Source: DASYSA01 sp036003885
Lineage (GTDB): Bacteria > Acidobacteriota > Blastocatellia > UBA7656
Assembly (NCBI GenBank): GCA_036003885.1
Contig: DASYSA010000302.1
Coordinates: forward strand, 1 to 9,870
Direction: 5' to 3'
DNA: 9,870 bases
Shown here: piece by piece, positions 8,035 to 9,870 of the stretch
Layout of the letters: each line of letters starts with the position of its first letter
How positions within the stretch are numbered: position 1 is the first letter of the stretch
The notes under the pieces: generated by a model
Databases searched by the model: none
Told to the model about the DNA's origin: nothing
The model's input: only the letters and a program-made list of their open reading frames with translations
Made by a program: the position numbers and the translations under genes

Positions 8035-8073
8035 GCGATGCAGGGTTGCACAGGCAAATCCGGAAGAGATTCC

Positions 8074-8101
8074 GAATTGCGAATTTCGAATTGCGAATTT
8101 C
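8074..8101 (+). repeat. Heptamer array, left terminal inverted repeat
   Basis: Four in-phase 7-bp units: gaattgc, gaatttc, gaattgc and gaatttc. The first 27 bases (8074-8100) match the reverse complement of 8312-8338 at 26 of 27 positions, so the two arrays bound a 265-bp segment like terminal inverted repeats. Confidence 0.8.
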
Positions 8102-8142
8102 CCGAATCGAAAGTTGGCGTCCCTGTTGACGTAGGATCCTTT

Positions 8143-8157
8143 AGATTCGACGAATCT
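8143..8157. repeat. Near-perfect palindrome AGATTCG-A-CGAATCT
   Basis: Two 7-bp arms surround a single central base, in the middle of the segment between the heptamer arrays. It could be an operator for a dimeric regulator or simply a diverged part of the repeat family, because GATTCG resembles the heptamer. Confidence 0.45.
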
Positions 8158-8174
8158 CAAAATTCGAGTTTCCC

Positions 8175-8192
8175 ATTTCGCAATTCCCGCTC
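8175..8192 (+). repeat. 18-bp exact direct repeat, copy 1
   Basis: atttcgcaattcccgctc occurs here and again at 8327-8344, at the right end of the segment. The repeated boundary suggests that the segment grew by duplication or insertion of a smaller unit. Confidence 0.8.
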
Positions 8193-8243
8193 GCAGGGAG
8201 GGGCTATACGGTCGAATCAAGTACAGATTTCGCATTGCGAACT

Positions 8244-8267
8244 GCGAGTCTTCCGAAACGGACTCGC
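8244..8267. repeat. 7-bp inverted repeat GCGAGTC / GACTCGC
   Basis: The arms at 8244-8250 and 8261-8267 are perfect, with a 10-base spacer. It lies inside the repeat-rich intergenic segment and may add a hairpin to transcripts reading through from the gene that ends at 8343. Confidence 0.45.
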
Positions 8268-8311
8268 CGCTGTTTGATTCTGATAGAAAACGCTAAGTCC
8301 GTACTCGAGGC

Positions 8312-8344
8312 AAATTCGCAATTCGAATTTCGCAATTCCCGCTC
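8312..8344 (+). repeat. Heptamer array, right terminal inverted repeat with 18-bp repeat copy 2
   Basis: In-phase 7-bp units are aaattcg, caattcg, aatttcg and caattcc. Bases 8312-8338 are the reverse complement (26 of 27) of the left array. The second copy of the 18-bp direct repeat (8327-8344) overlaps the stop codon of the neighbouring gene (8343-8345) by two bases. Confidence 0.8.
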
Positions 8345-9782
8345 ACTGTTTGGCCGGTCCCCCGTTGTTGAGCGCCTCGACGGTTCTGAGGTGCTGGTTG
8401 TCGACGGTGTAGTTGACCCAGCCTATCATCATATCGTCGTAGGTTGGCTCGCCGAAGCGGACTGGCTGAGCCGGGTCGGGGTTGTATTTGTTCCTGGCCG
8501 AGTTGTCGAAGTAGGCGGTGACTACGATTCTGGTGCCTTTCGGAATGGCCAGAGGTTGCTTGCTGTAGTAAACGGTCTGCCATGAGAAGCTGTAGTTCGG
8601 CACATTCAACAGCACTTCGGAGCGGCCATCGGGATAAAAGGCTTTGAACTCCATTGCCGACCCACGCAGGTGCATGTGAGGCATCATGGTGATCAGGTGT
8701 ATGTCATCCTTCGTGGTCCAGCAGGCGGTTACCCGGTGATGCTCGGCGCCGGGCGGAACCCTGAAGTAGTTGTTCGAAATCGGATAGGTGTAGACGTTCT
8801 TGTCGGCCGGCTCTTTGGCAAAGATCAAGCCTACCATCGATCGGTCTTTCTCGACCTTGCCCGCTGTCTTCGAATAGTGCAACTGCAGAATCATCTTCGA
8901 TCCGGCCGGAATGCGTTTGACGGTTCCCGGAGCGAGGAACGTAGCGTTCATCCCCGGCGCAAACCCTGCGATGAGGTCGCCCAGAGAATCCTGGCCTGTG
9001 CCGTCCCGGCGAAGTCCGGATCCGCCGCTTGGAAGCGCGCATCCATCATCGTAGACCGGTACATCGGACTTCATTCGCATCAGGAAGCCATCGCGATAAA
9101 AGATCGAATCCTTCTCCATCTGCTCGCGGTACTTCTCGATCTCCTCTTTGGTCATTTTGCGTTGAGGCTGGCCGCCTTTTTGCGGTGCCTGAATGAAGGC
9201 AATGATGTGATGAACGATCTTTCGATTGCCCGGCCGAGCTTCGGCAAACTGCACGTACTTGTCTTCGGTGAAATTCGTCGGGACTTCGAAGTACTGGTAT
9301 TCATCGGGGCCTGACGCGGCCAGGGTGAACTCTTCAGGCATCGTGAGCACGACATCGGGTTTGCCGATGGTCCATCCCTCGACGAACTTCGGCGCCTGAG
9401 GGAGGTCCTTTGGGTTGCCTTCGGGCGCGCCCGCGTCAACCCATGAGACGATGGTATCAATCTCCGACTGCTTCAACCGCCGGTCGTTCGAGAACTCGCC
9501 GAAATGCGGATCCGCATGCCACGGTGGCATCTCGCGGGTTGCGACTTTCTCCTTGATCGAGCGAGCCCATGGACGCGCCTCTTTGTAGCTCAACAGCGAC
9601 ATCGGAGCTGCCTCGCCCGGGCGATGACACTCGGCGCAATTCTTAAAGAAGATTGGCGCGACGTCTTTGCTAAAGGTGGCAGAGCCCTTCCTGGAAGCGC
9701 TTGCACTGCTGGTTGGAAGCAGACTGAAACAACACGCTCCCAGGAATGCTATAACGACGACGGTTATCAGCGACTTCTTCAC
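8343..9782 (-). CDS. Exported cytochrome c-dicopper monooxygenase-like protein, GTG start
   Basis: The start is GTG at 9782, with AAGGAG eight bases upstream; no ATG fits better. 479 residues. The signal region is KKSLITVVVIAFLGACCF. LGAC at residues 14-17 could be a lipobox, so the protein may be a lipoprotein, although a later ASAS site is also possible. Heme site: C49-x-x-C52-H53, with M85 in MPPWHADP. Copper ligands by alignment: H191-H192, H302, H369-M370-H371 and M451, all present. Residues about 200-276 are an insertion shared with the 6311-7960 gene (SIFYRDGFLMRMKSDVPVYDD-x-C), preceded here by a charged, probably helical run (KMTKEEIEKYREQMEKD). There is no extra C-terminal domain. 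A heptamer repeat begins right after the stop. Confidence 0.94.
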   Translation of the reverse strand: MKKSLITVVVIAFLGACCFSLLPTSSASASRKGSATFSKDVAPIFFKNCAECHRPGEAAPMSLLSYKEARPWARSIKEKVATREMPPWHADPHFGEFSNDRRLKQSEIDTIVSWVDAGAPEGNPKDLPQAPKFVEGWTIGKPDVVLTMPEEFTLAASGPDEYQYFEVPTNFTEDKYVQFAEARPGNRKIVHHIIAFIQAPQKGGQPQRKMTKEEIEKYREQMEKDSIFYRDGFLMRMKSDVPVYDDGCALPSGGSGLRRDGTGQDSLGDLIAGFAPGMNATFLAPGTVKRIPAGSKMILQLHYSKTAGKVEKDRSMVGLIFAKEPADKNVYTYPISNNYFRVPPGAEHHRVTACWTTKDDIHLITMMPHMHLRGSAMEFKAFYPDGRSEVLLNVPNYSFSWQTVYYSKQPLAIPKGTRIVVTAYFDNSARNKYNPDPAQPVRFGEPTYDDMMIGWVNYTVDNQHLRTVEALNNGGPAKQ

Positions 9783-9818
9783 GATGGTTACTCCTTCCGT
9801 CTGTAGAGGTCTGCGTCT

Positions 9819-9869
9819 CTATTTTTGGCTGCTACTCCCTGCCGCTTTTGCGGCCGTTTCAGCCTTCGC
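9819..9869 (-). CDS. Probable 3' end of another minus-strand gene
   Basis: One frame reads AKAETAAKAAGSSSQK and then TAG (stop at 9819-9821), 36 bases before the GTG start at 9782. The Ala/Lys/Ser-rich ending looks like a natural protein C-terminus. Only 16 codons are visible, so the product cannot be named. If real, this gene is just upstream of the copy at 8343-9782 and may share its transcript. GCCGC-AAAA-GCGGC within it could form a small hairpin. Confidence 0.4.
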   Translation of the reverse strand, partial: AKAETAAKAAGSSSQK

Positions 9870-9870
9870 C

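Noticed and set aside
8029..8057. Minus-strand promoter-like pair TTGCCT / TATCTT with 17-base spacing upstream of the gene at 7960
   Set aside because: Both hexamers match only 4 of 6 positions. The -10 box coincides with the 5' arm of the three-way-junction stem, so the two interpretations exclude each other.

Overview
The window is moderately GC-rich and carries large exported multi-domain proteins and intergenic repeats. It looks like a soil-type Acidobacteriota genome, Blastocatellia-like by the style of its proteins. This is an inference from family content: there is no rRNA or other marker to prove it.

Layout from left to right. (1) Positions 1-1056 (+) hold the 3' part of a polytopic membrane protein of the glycosyltransferase-39/ArnT-like type; its last residues are encoded by a heptamer repeat. 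(2) Positions 1134-2663 (-) hold the first of five paralogous exported proteins. Each has a signal peptide, a c-type cytochrome domain (CxxCH) and two domains resembling the dicopper type II monooxygenases (PHM/DBH family). (3) Positions 3089-3553 (+) hold a small YkgJ-type cysteine-cluster protein. (4) Positions 3566-4864, 4974-6209, 6311-7960 and 8343-9782 (all -) hold the other four paralogs. (5) The last bases appear to hold the end of one more minus-strand gene. No tRNA, rRNA, CRISPR array, insertion sequence or transposase was seen.

The paralogs form two groups. Those at 4974-6209, 6311-7960 and 8343-9782 share an MPPWHADP motif and close sequence. Those at 1134-2663 and 3566-4864 have a changed motif (MPPWKPVDG and MPPWFAVKG) and flank the YkgJ gene. 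The copies have diverged in separate ways: a TIG-like tail on the first, lost copper ligands in the second, a DUF3471-like tail on the fourth, and a shared insertion in the fourth and fifth. The likely common chemistry is copper-dependent oxygenation in the periplasm, with the fused heme domain passing electrons to the copper sites. The substrates are unknown.

The non-coding DNA is also structured. Degenerate heptamer arrays (about GRRTTYC) occur in inverted pairs directly behind the stop codons of two paralogs. A Y-shaped perfect hairpin lies between two paralogs, and a predicted three-way-junction RNA sits just upstream of the ribosome binding site of the 6311-7960 gene.
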